In this document: piece after piece, positions 1 through 12,300 of the stretch
Layout of the letters: each line of letters opens with the position of its first letter
How positions within the stretch are numbered: the stretch's first letter is position 1
Origin: Acanthosepion esculentum
Taxonomy: Eukaryota > Mollusca > Cephalopoda > Sepiida > Sepiidae
DNA: 64,000 bases
Direction of reading: 5' to 3'
Assembly (NCBI GenBank): GCA_964036315.1
Contig: CAXIWW010000817.1
Coordinates: 5,677,501 to 5,741,500 of the forward strand
Made by a program: the position numbers and the translations under genes
The notes under the pieces: generated by a model
Databases searched by the model: none
What the model was told of the DNA's origin: nothing
What the model saw: the letters and a program-made list of their open reading frames with translations, nothing else

Positions 1-225
1 TGGACCGGAAACCAGCAGATAAGAGGCCATGCTGCTGGAAATAGTTTATCTTTTTAAATTAGACGCTCAAATATGCACCAGAAACCAACAGATCAGAAAC
101 AGTGCTGCTGCACGTAGTTTATCATGTTACACAAGACGCTCAAATATGGACCGGAAGCCAACAGGTCAGAGGCCATGCTGCTGGACGTATTCTAAAATCT
201 TACATTAGACGCTCAAATATGGACC
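1..225 (-). repeat. Family A satellite, inverted segment
   Basis: About three 73-bp family A monomers lie in reverse orientation relative to all other A DNA in the window. The reverse complement of the A core is seen in the repeated text TTAGACGCTCAAATATG. The segment begins at the window edge, so its full length is unknown. It stops around 225; after a short non-matching stretch (226-230), forward A DNA starts at 231. No coding signal is visible. Confidence 0.9.
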
Positions 226-230
226 TGAAC

Positions 231-3200
231 TGAGCGGCTACTGTAAGATTTTACATGACGTCCAGCAGCATGGCCTCTGTCATGTTGGCTTCCGGTACAT
301 ATTTTAGCCTCTGGTGTAAGATGATACAGTACGTACAGCAGCCATGATTCTGATCTGTTGGATTCTGGTGCATATTTGAGCGTCTAATGTAAAAATTTAA
401 ACTACGTCCAGCAGCATGGCCTTTGATCTGTTGGTTTCCGGTCCATATATGAGCGTCTAATGTAAGATTTTAGAGTACGTCGAACAGCATGGCATCTGAC
501 CTGTTGGCTTCCGGTCCATATTTGAGCGTCTTGTGCAAGATGATACACTACGTCCAGCAGCCCTGTTTCTGATATCTTGGTTTCTGGTGCATATTTGAGC
601 GTCTAATATAAAAAGATAAACTACGTCCAGGAGGTTGGCCTCTGACCTGTTGGCTTCCGGTCCAAATTTGAGCGTCTTGTGTAAGATGATACACTAAGTC
701 CACCAGCCATGGTTCTGATCTGTTGGTTTCTGGTGCATATTTGAGCGTCTGATGTAAAAAGATAAACTACGTCCAGCAGCATGGCCTCTGATCTGTTGGC
801 TTCCGGTCTATATTTGAGCCCCTAATGTAAGATATTACATGACATCCAGCAGCATGGCCTCTGACCTGTTGTCTTCCGGTCCATATTTGAGCGTCTTGTC
901 TAAGATGATACACTAAGTCCACCAGCCATGATTCTGATCTGTTGGTTTCTGGTGCATATTTGAGCGTCTTGTGTAAGATGATACACTACGTCCAGCAGCC
1001 CTGTTTCTGATCTCTTGGTTTCTCGTGCATATTTGTGCGTCTAATGAAAAAAGATAAACTACGTCCAGCAGCATGGCCTCAGATCTGTTGGTTTCCGGTC
1101 CATATTTGAGCGTCTATTTTAAGATTTTAGACTACGTCCAGCAGCATGGCCTCCGACCTGTTGGCTTCCGGTCCATATTTGAGCGTCTCGTGTAAGATTA
1201 TACACTACGTCCAGCAGCCCTGTTTCTGATCTCTTGGTTTCTGGTGCATATATGAGCGTCTAATATAAAAAGATAAACTACGACCAGCAGCATGGCCTCT
1301 GATCTGTTGGTTTCCGGTTCACATTTGAGCGTCTTGTGTGAGATGATACACTACGTCTAGCATCCCTGTTTCTGATCTCTTGGTTTCTGGTGCATATATG
1401 AGCGACTAATGTAAAAAGATAAACTACGGCAAGCAGCATGGCCTCAGATCTGTTTGTTTCCAGTCCATATTTGAGCGTTTTGTGTAAGATGATACACTAC
1501 GTCCAGCAGCCATGATTCTGATCTGTTGGTTTCTGGTGCATATTTGAGCGTCTAATGTAAAAAGATAAACTACGACCAGCAGCATGGCCTCTGATCTGTT
1601 GGTTTCCGGTCCATATTTTGAGCGTCTAATGTAAAAAGGTAAACTACGACCAGCAGCACAGCCTCTGATCTGTTGGTTTCCGGACATTATTTGAGCGTCT
1701 AATGTAAGATTTTAGACTCCCTCCAGCAGCATGTTCTCTGAGCTGTTGGCTTCCGGTCCATATTTGAGCGTCTTGTGTAAGGTGATACACTACGTCCAGC
1801 AGACATGATTCTGATCTGTTGGTTTCTGGTACATATTTGAGCTTCTAATGTAAAAAGATAAACTACCTCCAGCAGCATGGCATCTGATCTATTGGTTTCC
1901 CGTCCTTATTTGTGCGTCTAATGTAAGATTTTAGACTACATGCAGCAGCATTGCCTGTGATCTGTTGGCTTACGGTCCATATTTGAGCGTCTTGTGTAAG
2001 ATGATACACTTGGTCCAGCAGCCCTGTTTCTGATCTCTTGCTTTCTGGTGCATATTTGAGCATCTAATGTAGAAATATAAACTACGTCCAGCAGCATGGC
2101 CTCTGACCTGTTGGCTTCCGGTCCATATTTGAGCGTCTTGTGTAAGATGATACACTACGTCCAGCAGCCCTGTTTCTGATCTGTTGGTGTCTGGTGCATA
2201 TTTGAGCGTCTAATGTAAAAAGATAAACTACGTCCAGCAGCATGGCCTCTGATCTGTGGGTTTCCGGTGCATATTTGAGCGTCTAATGTAAGATTTTAGA
2301 CTACGCCCAGCAGCATGGCTTCTGACCTGTTAGCTTCTGGTCCATATTTGAGCGTCTTGTGTAAGATGATACACTACGCCCAGCAGCCCTGTTTCTGATC
2401 TCTTGCTTTCTGGTGCATATTTGAGCATCTAATGTAGAAATATAAACTACGTTCAGCAGCATGGCCTCTGATCTGTTAGTTTCCGGTCCATATTTGAGCG
2501 TCTAATGTAAGAGTTTAGACTACATGCAGCAGCATTGCCTCTGATCTGTTGGCTTCCGATCCATATTTGAGCGTCTTGTGTAAGATGATACACTACGTCC
2601 AGCAGCAATGATTCTGATCCCTTGGTTTCTGGTACATATTTGAGCTTCTAATGTAAAAATATAAACTACGTCCGGCAGCATGGCCTCTGATCTGTTGGTT
2701 TCCGGTCCATATTTGTGCGTCTAATGTAAGATTTCAGAATACGCCCAGCAGCATGGCCGCTGACCTGTTAGCTCCCAGTCCATATATGAGCGTCGTGTGT
2801 AAGCTGATAAACTAAGTCCAGCAGCCATGATTCTGATCTCTTGGTTTCTGGTACATATTTGAGCTTCTAATGTAAAAAGATAAACTTCGACCAGCAGCAT
2901 GGCATCTGATCTGTTGGTTTCCCGTCCATATTTGTGCATCTAATGTAAGATTTTAGACTACGTCCAGCAGCATTGCCTCTGACCTGTTGGCTTCCGGTCC
3001 ATATTTGTGCTTCTTGTGTAAGATGATACACTACGACCAGCAGCCCTGTTTCTGATATCTTGTTTCTGGTGCTTATTTGAGCGTCTACTGTGTAAAGATA
3101 AACTACGTCCAGCAGCATGGCCTCTGATCTGTTTTTTCCGGTCAATATTTGAGCGTCTAATGTAAGATTTAAGAATACGTCCAGCAGCATGGCCTCTGAC

Positions 3201-5473
3201 CTGTTAGATTCCGGTCCATATTTGTGCGTCTTGTGTAAGATGATACACTACGCCCAGCAGCCATGATTCTGATCTGTTGTTTCTGGTGCATATTTGAGCG
3301 TCTAATGTAAAAAGATAAACTACGTTCAGCAGCATCGCCTCTGAACTGTTGGTTTCCGGTCCATATTTGAGCGTCTAATGTAAGATTTTAGACTACGTCC
3401 AGCAGCATGGCCTCTGACCTGTTAACTTCCGGACAATATTTGAGCGTCTTGTGTAAGATGATACAGTACGTCCAGCAGCCCTGTTTCCGATCTCTTGCTT
3501 TCTGGTGCATATTTGAGCGTCTAATGTAGAAATATAAACTACGTCCAGCAGCATGGCCTCTGATCTGATGGTTTCCCGTCCATATTTGAGAATCTAATGT
3601 AAGATTTTAGACTACGTCCAGCAGCATGGCCTCTGACCTGTTGGCTTCCGGTCCATATTTGAGCGTCTTGTGTAAGATGATACACTACGTCCAGCAGCCC
3701 TGTTTCTGATCTCTTGGTTTCTGGTGCATATTTGAGCGTCTAATGTAAAAAGATAAACTACGTCCAGCAGCATGGCCGCAGATCTGTTGGTTTCCGTTCC
3801 ATATTTTAGCGTCTAATGTAAGATTTTAGACTACGTCCAGCAGCATGGCCTCTGACCTGTGGGCTTCCGGTCTATATTTGAGCGTCTTGTGTAAGATGAT
3901 ACACTACGTCCAGCAGCCATGATTCTGATCTCTTGGTTTCTGGTGCATATTTGAACGTCTAATGTAAAAAGATAAACTACGCCCAGCAGCATGGCCTCTG
4001 ATCACTTGGTTTCCGGACCATATTTGAGCGTCTTGTGTAAGATGATACACTACGTCCAGCAGACATTATTCTGATCTGTTGGTTTCTGTACATATTTGAG
4101 CGTCTAATGTAAATAGATAAACTACCTCCAGCAGCATTACCTCTGATATGTTGGTTTCCCGTCCATGTTTGAGCGTCTAATGTAAGATTTTAGAATACGT
4201 CAAGCAGCATGGCATATGATCTTTTAGCTTCCGGTCCATATTTGAGCGTCTTGTGTAAGATGATACACTACGTCCAGCAGCCCTGTTTCTGATCACTTGG
4301 TTTCTGGTGCATATTTGAACGTCTAATGTAAAATGATAAACTACGTCCAGCAGCATGGCCTCAGACATTTTAGATTCCGGTCCATATTTGAGCGTCTTGT
4401 GTAAGATGATACACTACGTCAAGCAGCCATGATTCTGATCTGTTTGTTTCTGGTGCATATTTGTGTGTCTGATGTTAAAAGATAAACTACGCCCAGCAGC
4501 ATTGCCTCTGATATGTTGGTTTCCGGTCCATATTTGAGCGTCCTATGTAAGATTTTAGACTACGTCTAGCAGCCTTGCTTCTGACCTGTTGGCTTCCGGT
4601 CCATATTTGAGCGTCTTGTGTAAGATGATACACTACGCCCAGCAGCCATGATTCTGATCTGTTGGTTTCTGGTGCATATTTGAGCGTCTAATGTAAAAAA
4701 ATAAACTACGTCAAACAGCATGGCTTCTGATCTGTTGGTTTCCGGTCCATATTTGAGCCTCTAATGTAAGATTTAAGACTACGCCCAGCAGCATGACCTT
4801 GGACCTGTTGTCTTCCGGTCCATAATTGAGCGTCTTGTGTAAGATTATACACTACGTCCAGCAGCCTTGATTCGGATCTCTTGGTTTCTGTTGCATATTT
4901 GAGCGTCTAATGTAAAAAGATAAACTACGTCCAGCAGCATGGCCTCTGATCTGTTGGTTTCCGGTCCATATTTGAGTGTCTAATGTAAGATATTAGGCTA
5001 CGTCTAGCAGCATGGCCTCCGACCTGTTGGCTTCCGGTCCATATTTGAGCGTCTTGTGTTAGATGATACACAACATCCAGCAGCCCTGTTTCTGATCTCT
5101 TGGTTTCCGGTGCATATTTGAGCGTCTAATGTAAAAAGATAAACTACGTCCAGCTGAATGGACTCTGATCTGTTGGTTCCCGGTCCATATATGAGCGTGT
5201 ATTATTAGATTTTATACTACGTCCAGCAGTATGTCAACCAAACTGTTGGCTTCCGTTCCATATTTGAGCGTCTTGTGTAAGATGATACACTACGTCCAGC
5301 AGCCATGATTCTGATCTCTTGGTTTCTGGTGCATATTTGAGCGTCTAATGTAAAAAGATAAACTACGTCCAGCAGCATGGCCTCTGATATGTTGGTTTCC
5401 GGTCCATATTTGAGCGTCCTATGTAAGATTTTAGACTACGTCAGGCAGCATCGCCTCTGATCTGCTGGTGTCC
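231..5473 (+). repeat. Family A satellite array 1 (73-bp monomer, 219-bp trimer)
   Basis: About 72 monomers of 73 bp run head to tail. Three types alternate: A1 carries GATTTTAGACTACG, A2 carries GATGATACACTACG and a CAGCAGCC end, and A3 carries AAAAAGATAAACTACG with TTTCTGGTGCATATT. Together they form a 219-bp higher-order unit. Phase breaks occur where a type is skipped. Monomers differ mainly by point changes and 1-2 base indels. The array ends in an A1 monomer cut by family B at 5467-5473. Minus-strand open frames of 60-107 codons are an effect of 219 being divisible by three. Confidence 0.95.
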
Positions 5474-5490
5474 AATTGTCGGGAATTTCT
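5461..5490 (+). other. A-to-B junction, copy 1
   Basis: An A1 monomer runs to CTGCTGGTGTCC and passes directly into B text (AATTGTCGGGAATTTC). GGTGTCC (5467-5473) fits both families: A normally reads GGTTTCC here and B reads GGTGTCC. The same junction, with the same upstream variant GTCAGGCAGCAT in the A side, recurs at 33060. I infer that both copies descend from one event. Confidence 0.85.
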
Positions 5491-6833
5491 TACCATATCC
5501 ATAATTACAAAAGTTTTTTCGACACATTGAATAGAGTCGAGGCGAAATTCAAGCGTATGGGGTCTTGTGTTAGCTCATTTGCGGAAATTGTCATGCGGCC
5601 CTAAACTGGGAAATCAGTCATATTTCACTTGTTTATAACTTTTTTCCAGTAAAAGAAATATTTTCAAAATGGGTATCAAATTATGTGCAATTATTTGATT
5701 TGTCTATGTTTACAGGGATGTTTCATTTGCTCAGATAGTAAAAAGTACAGCTTTCACCATGTGCGCTGTATGTCGTCTAACAATTTATAGCGTCCGAATT
5801 CCAGACTCCATTTCTAATTTTTCTTTTTTATAGAATCCTCAAAATATTGCTGTCCAATTCTCGGGAATTTCTTGCCTTATCCATAATCACAAAAGTTTTT
5901 TCGACACCTTGAATAGAGTCGAGGCGAAATTAAACGGTATGTGGACATGTGTTAGCTCATTTGCGGAAATTGTCATGCGGATTTAAACTGGGTAATCAGT
6001 CATATTTCACCTGTTTATAACTTTTTTCGAGTAAAAGAAATATTTTCAAAATGGGTATCAAATTGTTTGCAATTATTTGATTTGCCTATGTGTACAGTGA
6101 TTTTTCATTTGGTCAGAATGTAAAAAGTACAGCTTTCACCATGCGCGGTATGTCGTCTGACAATTTACAGCGTCCGAATTCCAGTGAGCACAATACGATT
6201 GCATTTGTAATTTTCTTTTTTATAGAATCCACAAAATATTGGTGTCCAATTGTCGGGAATTTCTTACCTTATCCATAATTACAAAAGTTTTTTCGACACA
6301 TTGAATAGATTCGAAGCCAAATTCAAAGGTATGGGGACTTGTGTTAGCTCATTTGCGGAAATTGTCATGCGGACCTAAACTGGGTAATCAGTCATAATTC
6401 ACTTGTTCATAACTTTTTTCCAGTAAAAGAAATATTTTCAAAATGGGTATCAAATTGTGTGCAATTATTTGGTTGGTCTATGTATACAGGGATTTTTCAT
6501 TTGGTCAGATAGTAACAAGTACATCTTTCACCAGGTGCGCGGTATGTCGTCTGACAATTTACAAGGTCCGAATTCCAGTGTGCACAATAAGAATGCATTT
6601 GTAATTTTTCGTTTTAATAGAATCCACAAAATATTGCTGTCCAATTGTCGTGAATTTCTTGCCTCATCCATAAATACAAATGTTTCTTCGACACCTTTAA
6701 TAGAGTCGAGGCGAAATTCAAGCGTATGGGGACTTGTGTTATCTCATTTGCGGAAATTGTAAGGCGGACCTAAACTGGGAAATCAGTCATATTTCACTTG
6801 TTTATAACTTTTTTCCAGTAAAAGAAATATTTT
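5467..6833 (+). repeat. Family B satellite, left arm of block 1
   Basis: About 3.5 units of an AT-rich repeat of roughly 395 bp. Each unit carries, in order: CCAATTGTCGGGAATTTC, a TTTTTTCGACACC stretch, CATGCGGCCCTAAACTGGG, a poly-T AACTTTTTTCC stretch, TTTTCATTTGGTCAGATAG, and CGTCCGAATTCCAGTG with an EcoRI site. Open frames of 62-101 codons (for example 6457-6762) repeat with the unit and show no known domain. The last unit stops in AAAGAAATATTTT at 6833, where orientation flips. I recognise no transposon end or coding domain, so the origin is unknown. Confidence 0.93.
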
Positions 6834-6928
6834 TACTATCTGAGCAAATGAAAAATCCCTGTAAATATAGACAAATCAAATAATTGCACACAATTTGATC
6901 TACATAAATTGACCAAATGAAAAATCCC
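6834..6928 (-). repeat. Family B, inverted fragments at a fold-back
   Basis: From 6834 the text becomes the reverse complement of B (TACTATCTGAGCAAATG, then ACAAATCAAATAATTGCAC). Around 6900 it jumps to a second, shorter reverse B fragment, GACCAAATGAAAAATCCC (6911-6928), which leads into inverted C DNA. The piece is 95 bp and contains two deletion-joined parts. It is the B side of an inverted copy of the C-to-B junction seen at 18954 and 49750. Confidence 0.85.
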
Positions 6929-7280
6929 TTACAAGCAATCTCAGGCTGCTACAAAACGGCATTTCCTGGCTCTTTTGTGAAAACTGCCTTACAAGCAATC
7001 TCAGGCTGATACAAGCCCACACCTGCTGGCTCTTCTGTGAAAACTGCGCAAAATCAATCTCAGGCTGCTACAATCCGAATACGCCTGGCTCTTTTGTGAC
7101 ACCTGCCTTACAAGCAATCTCAGGCTGCTACGATCCCATTTCTCCTGGCTTTTTGTAGAAAGTGCCTTACACGCAAACATAGGATTCTACGAGCCGGTTC
7201 TCCTGGGAGATTTGTGAAAATTGCCTTACAAGCAATCTCATTCTTCTACAAGCCTACACCTGCTGGCACTTTTAAGACAA
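6929..7280 (-). repeat. Family C satellite, inverted segment, block 1
   Basis: About six C monomers lie in reverse orientation (TTACAAGCAATCTCAGGCTG repeated every ~60 bp). The order of variants matches the reverse complement of the C stretch next to the right-hand C-to-B junctions: first the monomer with ACGGCATTTCCTGG, then the one with GCCCACACCTGCTGG. The segment ends at CACTTTTAAGACAA (near 7280), the reverse complement of text near 18320-18345 and 49160-49185. It is therefore an inverted, internally shortened copy of the block's own right-hand C end. Confidence 0.88.
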
Positions 7281-9344
7281 AAAAAAGCGCCAGTAGAATT
7301 CGGCTTGTAGCAGCCTGAGATTACTTGTAAGGCAGTTTTCACATAAGAGCCAAGAGAAGTCGGCTCGTAGCCGCATGACATTGCTTGTAAGGCAGTTGTC
7401 ACAAAAGCGCCAGGAGAATTCGGCTTGAAGAAGCATGAGATTTCTTGTAAGGCAATTGGCACAAAATAGCCAGGAGAATTGGGATTGCTGCTGCCAGAGA
7501 TTGCTTTTAAGGCAGTTGTCACAATAGAACCAGGAGAATTCGGCTTGTAGCATCCTGAGATTGCTTGTAAGGCAGTTGTCACAAAAGAGACAGGAGATGT
7601 CGTTTTGTAGCAGCCTGATATTATTTGTAAGGCAGTTTTCACAAAAGAGCCAAGAGAAATCGGCTCGTACCCGCCTGGGATTTCTTGTAAGGCAATTCGC
7701 ACAAAAAGCCAGAAGAATTCATATTGCTGCAGCCTGAGAATGCTTGTAAGGCAGATGCCACAAATGAGCCAGGAGAAATCGGTTCGTAGCAGCCTGGGAT
7801 TGCTGTAAGGCAATTGGCACAAAAAGTCAGGAGAATTTTACTAGCGACAGCTTGAGATTGCTTGTAAGACAGTTTTCAAAAAGAGTCAAGATATGTCGTT
7901 TTGTAGCGGCCTGAGATTGCTTGTAAGGCAGTTTCACAAAAGAGCCAGGAGAATTCGGCTTGCAGCAACCTGAGATTGCTTGTAAAGCAGTTGCCACAAA
8001 TGAGCCAGGAGAATTCGGCCGTAGCCGGGTGGAATTGCTTGTAAGGCAATTGGCACAAAAAGCTAGGAGTATTGGGATTGCTGCAGCCTGAGATTGCTTG
8101 TAAGGCAGTTGTCACAATAGAACCAGGAGAATTCGGCTTGTAGTAGCCTGAGATTGCTTGTAAGGCAGTTACCGCAAAAGAGCCAGAAGACATCGGCACG
8201 TAGCCGCCTGGGATTGCTTTTTCGGCAATTGGCACAAAAAGTCAGGAGAACAGTCCGGGCGGCAGACTGAGATTGTTTGTAAGGCAGTTGCCACAAAGAG
8301 CGAGGAGATGTCGATTTGTAGCAGCCTGGGATTGCTTGTAAGACAATTTGCACAAAAGATCCAGGAGAATTCGTCTTGCAGCAGCCTGAGATTGCTTGTA
8401 AGGCTGTTGTCACAAAAGAGACAGGAGATGTCGATTTGTAGCGGCCTGAGATTGCTTGCAAGGCAGTTTCACAAAAGAGCCAGGCGTATTCGGCTTGTAG
8501 CAGGCTGAGATTGATTGTAAGGCATTTTTAAAAAAAGAGACAGGAGATGTCGTTTTGTAGCAGCCTGAGATTTCTCATAAAGCAGTTTTCACAAAAGCGA
8601 CAAGAGAAGTCGGCTCGTAGACGCCTGGGATTGCTTGTAAGGCAATTTGCGCAAAAGAGCCAGGAGAATTCCGCATGCATCAGCCAGAGATTGCTTGTAA
8701 GGCAGTTGCCACAAATGAGCCAGGAGAAATCGGCTTGTAGCCGCCTGGGATTGCTTGTAAGGCAATTGGCACAAAAAGCTAGGAGAACTGGGATTGCTGC
8801 AGCCTGAGATTACTTGTAAGGCTGTTGTCACAATAGAACCAGGAGAATTCGGCTTGTAGCAGCCTGAGATTGCTTGTAAGGCAGTTACCACAAAAGAGCC
8901 AGGAGAAATCGGCACGTAGACGCCTGGGATTGCTTTTAAGTCAATTGGCATAAAAAGCCAGGAGAACTGTCCTGGCGTCAGTCTGAAATTGCTTGTAAGG
9001 CAGTTGTCACAAAAGCGCCAGAAGAATTCGGCTTGTAGCAGCCTGAGATTACTTGTAAGGCAGTTTTCACATAAGAGCCAGGAGAATTCGGCTTGAAGCA
9101 GCATGAGAGTTCTTGTAAGGCAGTTGCCACAAAAGAGCCAGGAGATGTCGATTTGTATCAGCCTGGGATTGCTTGTAAGGCAATTTGCACAAAAGAGCCG
9201 GGAGAATTCGTCTTGCAGCAGCCTGAGATTGCTTGTAAGGCAGTTGTCACGAAAGAGACAGGAGATGTCGACTTGTAGCGGCCAGAGATTGCTTGCAAGG
9301 CAGTTTCACAAAAGAGCCAGGCGTATTCGGCTTGTAGCAGCCTG
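7281..9344 (+). repeat. Family C satellite, left arm of block 1
   Basis: About 34 forward monomers of 60 bp (core GATTGCTTGTAAGGCAGTT, usually followed by a CACAAAAGAGCCAGGAGAAT-like stretch with an EcoRI site). Variant monomers have GGCAATTGGCACAAAAAG or GGATGTCG-type ends and recur every three to five monomers, giving a loose higher-order pattern. Because 60 is divisible by three, open frames with a 20-residue period run through it on both strands (for example 8589-9104 minus); they are not genes. The array ends inside a monomer at GTAGCAGCCTG, where D begins. Confidence 0.93.
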
Positions 9345-12300
9345 TCTCCTGGGTGGGGGGTCGTCCGCATGTGACTTTCTGGGACTGGGGGTCGTTTGCT
9401 TGGGCCTTTCTGGGTCTGTCTCCTGGGTGGGGGGTCGTCTGAGTGGGACTTTCTGGGCTGGGGGTCGTCTGCGTGGGACATTCTGGTACTATCTCTTGGG
9501 TCGGGGCTCGTTTGCATGGGACTTTCTTGGACTGGAGGTCGTCTGCGTGGGACTTTCTTGGACAGTCTCCTGGGTGGGGGCTCCTCTGCATGGGACTTTC
9601 TGGGACTGGGGGTCGTCTGAGTCTGACTTTCTGGGATTGTCTCCTGGGTGGGGGTCGTCTGTTTGGGACTTTCTGGGACTGTCTCCTGGGTGGGGGATCG
9701 TCTGCGTGGGACTTTCTGGGACTGGGGGACGTCTGCGTGGGACTTTCTGGGAGTGTCTCCTGCGTGGGACATTCTGGGACTGTCTCCTGGGTGGGTGTTC
9801 GTCTGCGTTGGATTTTCTTGGACTGGGGGTCGTCTGCGTGGGACTTTCTGGGACTGTCTCCTGGGTGGGTGTCTTCTGCGTGGGATTTTTGGGACTGTCT
9901 CCTTGGTGAGGGTCGTCTGGGTGGGACTTTCTTGGACTGGGGGCTCTTCTGCGTGGGACATTCTGGGACTGTCGCCTGGGTGGGGGGTCGTCTGCGTGGG
10001 ACTTTCTGGGACTGTCTCCTGGGTGGGTGTTCTTCTGCGTGGCACTTTCTGTGACTGGGGGTCGTCTGCGTGGGTCTTGCTGGGACTGTCTCCTGTCTGG
10101 GGGTCGTCTGTGTGGGACTTTCTTCGACTGGGGCTCGACTGCGTTGGACTTTCTGGGACTGTCTCCTGGGTGGGGGTCGTCTGCTTGGGATATCTGGGAC
10201 TGTCTCCTGGGTGGGGTGTCGTCGGCATTGGACTTTCTGTGACTCGGGGTCGTCTGCGTGGGTCTTTCTTGCACTCTCTCCTGGGTGGGCGGTCTTCTGC
10301 GTGGGACTTTCTGGGACTGTCTCCTGGGTGGGGAGTCGTCTGCGTGGGACTTTCTGGGATTGGGGTCGTCTGCGTGGGTCTTTCTGGGACTGTCTCCTGG
10401 GAGGTGTTTCGTCTGCTTGGGACTTTCTGGGACTGTCTCCTGGGAGGTGTTTCGTCTGCGTGGGACTTTCTGGGGCTGTCTCCTTGGTGGGGGGGGTCGT
10501 CTGCATGGGTCTTTCTGGGACAGTCTCCTGGGTGCGGTGTCGTCTGCGTGGGACTTTGTGGGACTGGGGGTCGTCTGCGTTGGAATTTCTGGGACAGGGG
10601 GTCCTCTGCGTGGGTCCTTCTGGGACTCTCTCCTCGGTGGGTGGTCTTCTGCGTGGGACTTTCTGGGACAGTGGTTCGTCTGCGTGGGTCTGTCTGGGAC
10701 AGTCTCCTGGGTGGGGGTCGTCTGCATGGGACTTCCTGGGACGGGGTTCGTCTGCGTGGGACTTTCTGGGACTGTCTCCTTGGTGAGGGTCCTCTTGGTG
10801 GGACTTTCTTGGACTGGGGGCTCGTCTGCGTGGGACATTCTGGGACTGTCTCCTGGGTGGGGGGTCGTCTGCGTGGGACTTTCTGGGACTGTCTCCTGGG
10901 TGGGTGTTCTTCTGCGTGGCACTTTCTGTGACTGGGGTCGTCTGCGTGGGTCTTGCTGGGACTGTCTCCTGTCTGGGGGTCGTCTGCGTGGGACTTTCTT
11001 CGACTGGGGCTCGTCTGCGTTGGACTTTCTGGGACTGTCTCCTGGGTGGGGGTCGTCTGCTTGGGATATCTGGGACTGTCTCCTGGGTGGGGTGTCGTCG
11101 GCATGGGACTTTCTGTGACTCGGGGTCGTCTGCGTGGGTCTTTCTTGGACTCTCTCCTGGGTGGGCGGTCTTCTGCGTGGGACTTTCTGGGACTGTCTCC
11201 TGGGTGGGGAGTCGTCTGCGTGGGACTTTCTGGGACTGGGGGTCGTCTGCGTCGGTCTTTCTGGGACTGTCTCCTGGGAGGTGTTTCGTCTGCGTGGGAC
11301 TTTCTGGGGCTGTCTCCTTGGTGGGGGGGTCCTCTGCATGGGTCTTTCTGGGACAGTCTCCTGGGTGCGGTGTCGTCTGCGTGGGATTTGTGGGACTGGG
11401 GGTCGTCTGCGTTGGAATTTCTGGGACTGGGGGTCGTCTGCGTGGGTCCTTCTGGGACTCTCTCCTGGGTGGGTGGTCGTCTGCGTGGGACTTTCTGGGA
11501 CTCTTTCCTTGGTGGGGACTCGTCTGCGTGGGACTTTCTGGGACAGTGGTTCATCTGCGTCGGTCTGTCTGGGACAGTCTCCTGGGTGCGGTGTCGTTTG
11601 CGTGGGACTTTGTGGGACTGGGGGTTGTCTGCGTGGGACTTTCTGGGACTGAGGGTCGTCTGCGTGGGACTTTCTGGGACAGTCTCCTGGGTGGGGGGTC
11701 GTCTTTTTGGGACTTTCTGGGACTGGCTTCTGGGTGGGGGGCACGTATGCGTGGGATTTTCTGTGACTGGGGGTCGTCTGCGTGGGACTTTCTGGGACTG
11801 TCTCCTGGGTGGGGGGCCGTCTGCGTGGGACTTTCTGGGACTGGGGTCGTCTGCGTAGGACTTTCTGGGACTGTTTCCTGGGTGGGGACTCGTCTGCGTG
11901 GGACTTTCTGGGACAGTGGGTCGTCTGCGTGGGTCTGTCTCGGACAGTCTCCTGGGTGCGGTGTCGTCTGCGTGGGACTTTGTGGGACTGGGGGTTGTCT
12001 GCGTGGGACTTTATGGGACTGGGGTCGTCTGCGTGGGACATTCTGGGTCTGGGGGCCTTCTGCGTGGGACTTTCTGGGAGTGGGGTCGTCTGCGTGGGAC
12101 TTTCTGGGACTGTCTCCTGGGTGGGGGGTCGTCTGTTTTGGACTTTCTGAGAACTGTCTCCTGTGTGTTGTGTCATCTGCGTGGGACTTTCTGGGACTGG
12201 GGGTCTTCAGCGTGTGACTTTCTGTGAATCTGGGTCGTCTACGTGGGACATTCTTGGACTGTCTCCTGTGTGGGGGTCGTCTGCTTGGGACTTTCTGGGA

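Noticed and set aside
5467..6833. CENP-B-box-like site in B (TTTTTTCGACACC) or C (ATTCGGCTTG)
   Set aside because: The second half of the box (CGGG at the required spacing) is missing in both families, so a centromere protein site is not supported.
7281..9344. C as a CRISPR array (regular ~60-bp repeats)
   Set aside because: There are no unique spacers; the whole 60 bp is repeated with variants, and there are no cas genes.
9489..12176. 895-codon open frame on the minus strand in D1 (and others at 9158-11554, 36614-38446, 40100-41956, 36693-38156)
   Set aside because: The D unit has no stop triplet in six frames, so long frames are expected. Frames overlap on both strands, the products are low-complexity with no domain, and starts are chance variants of the repeat.
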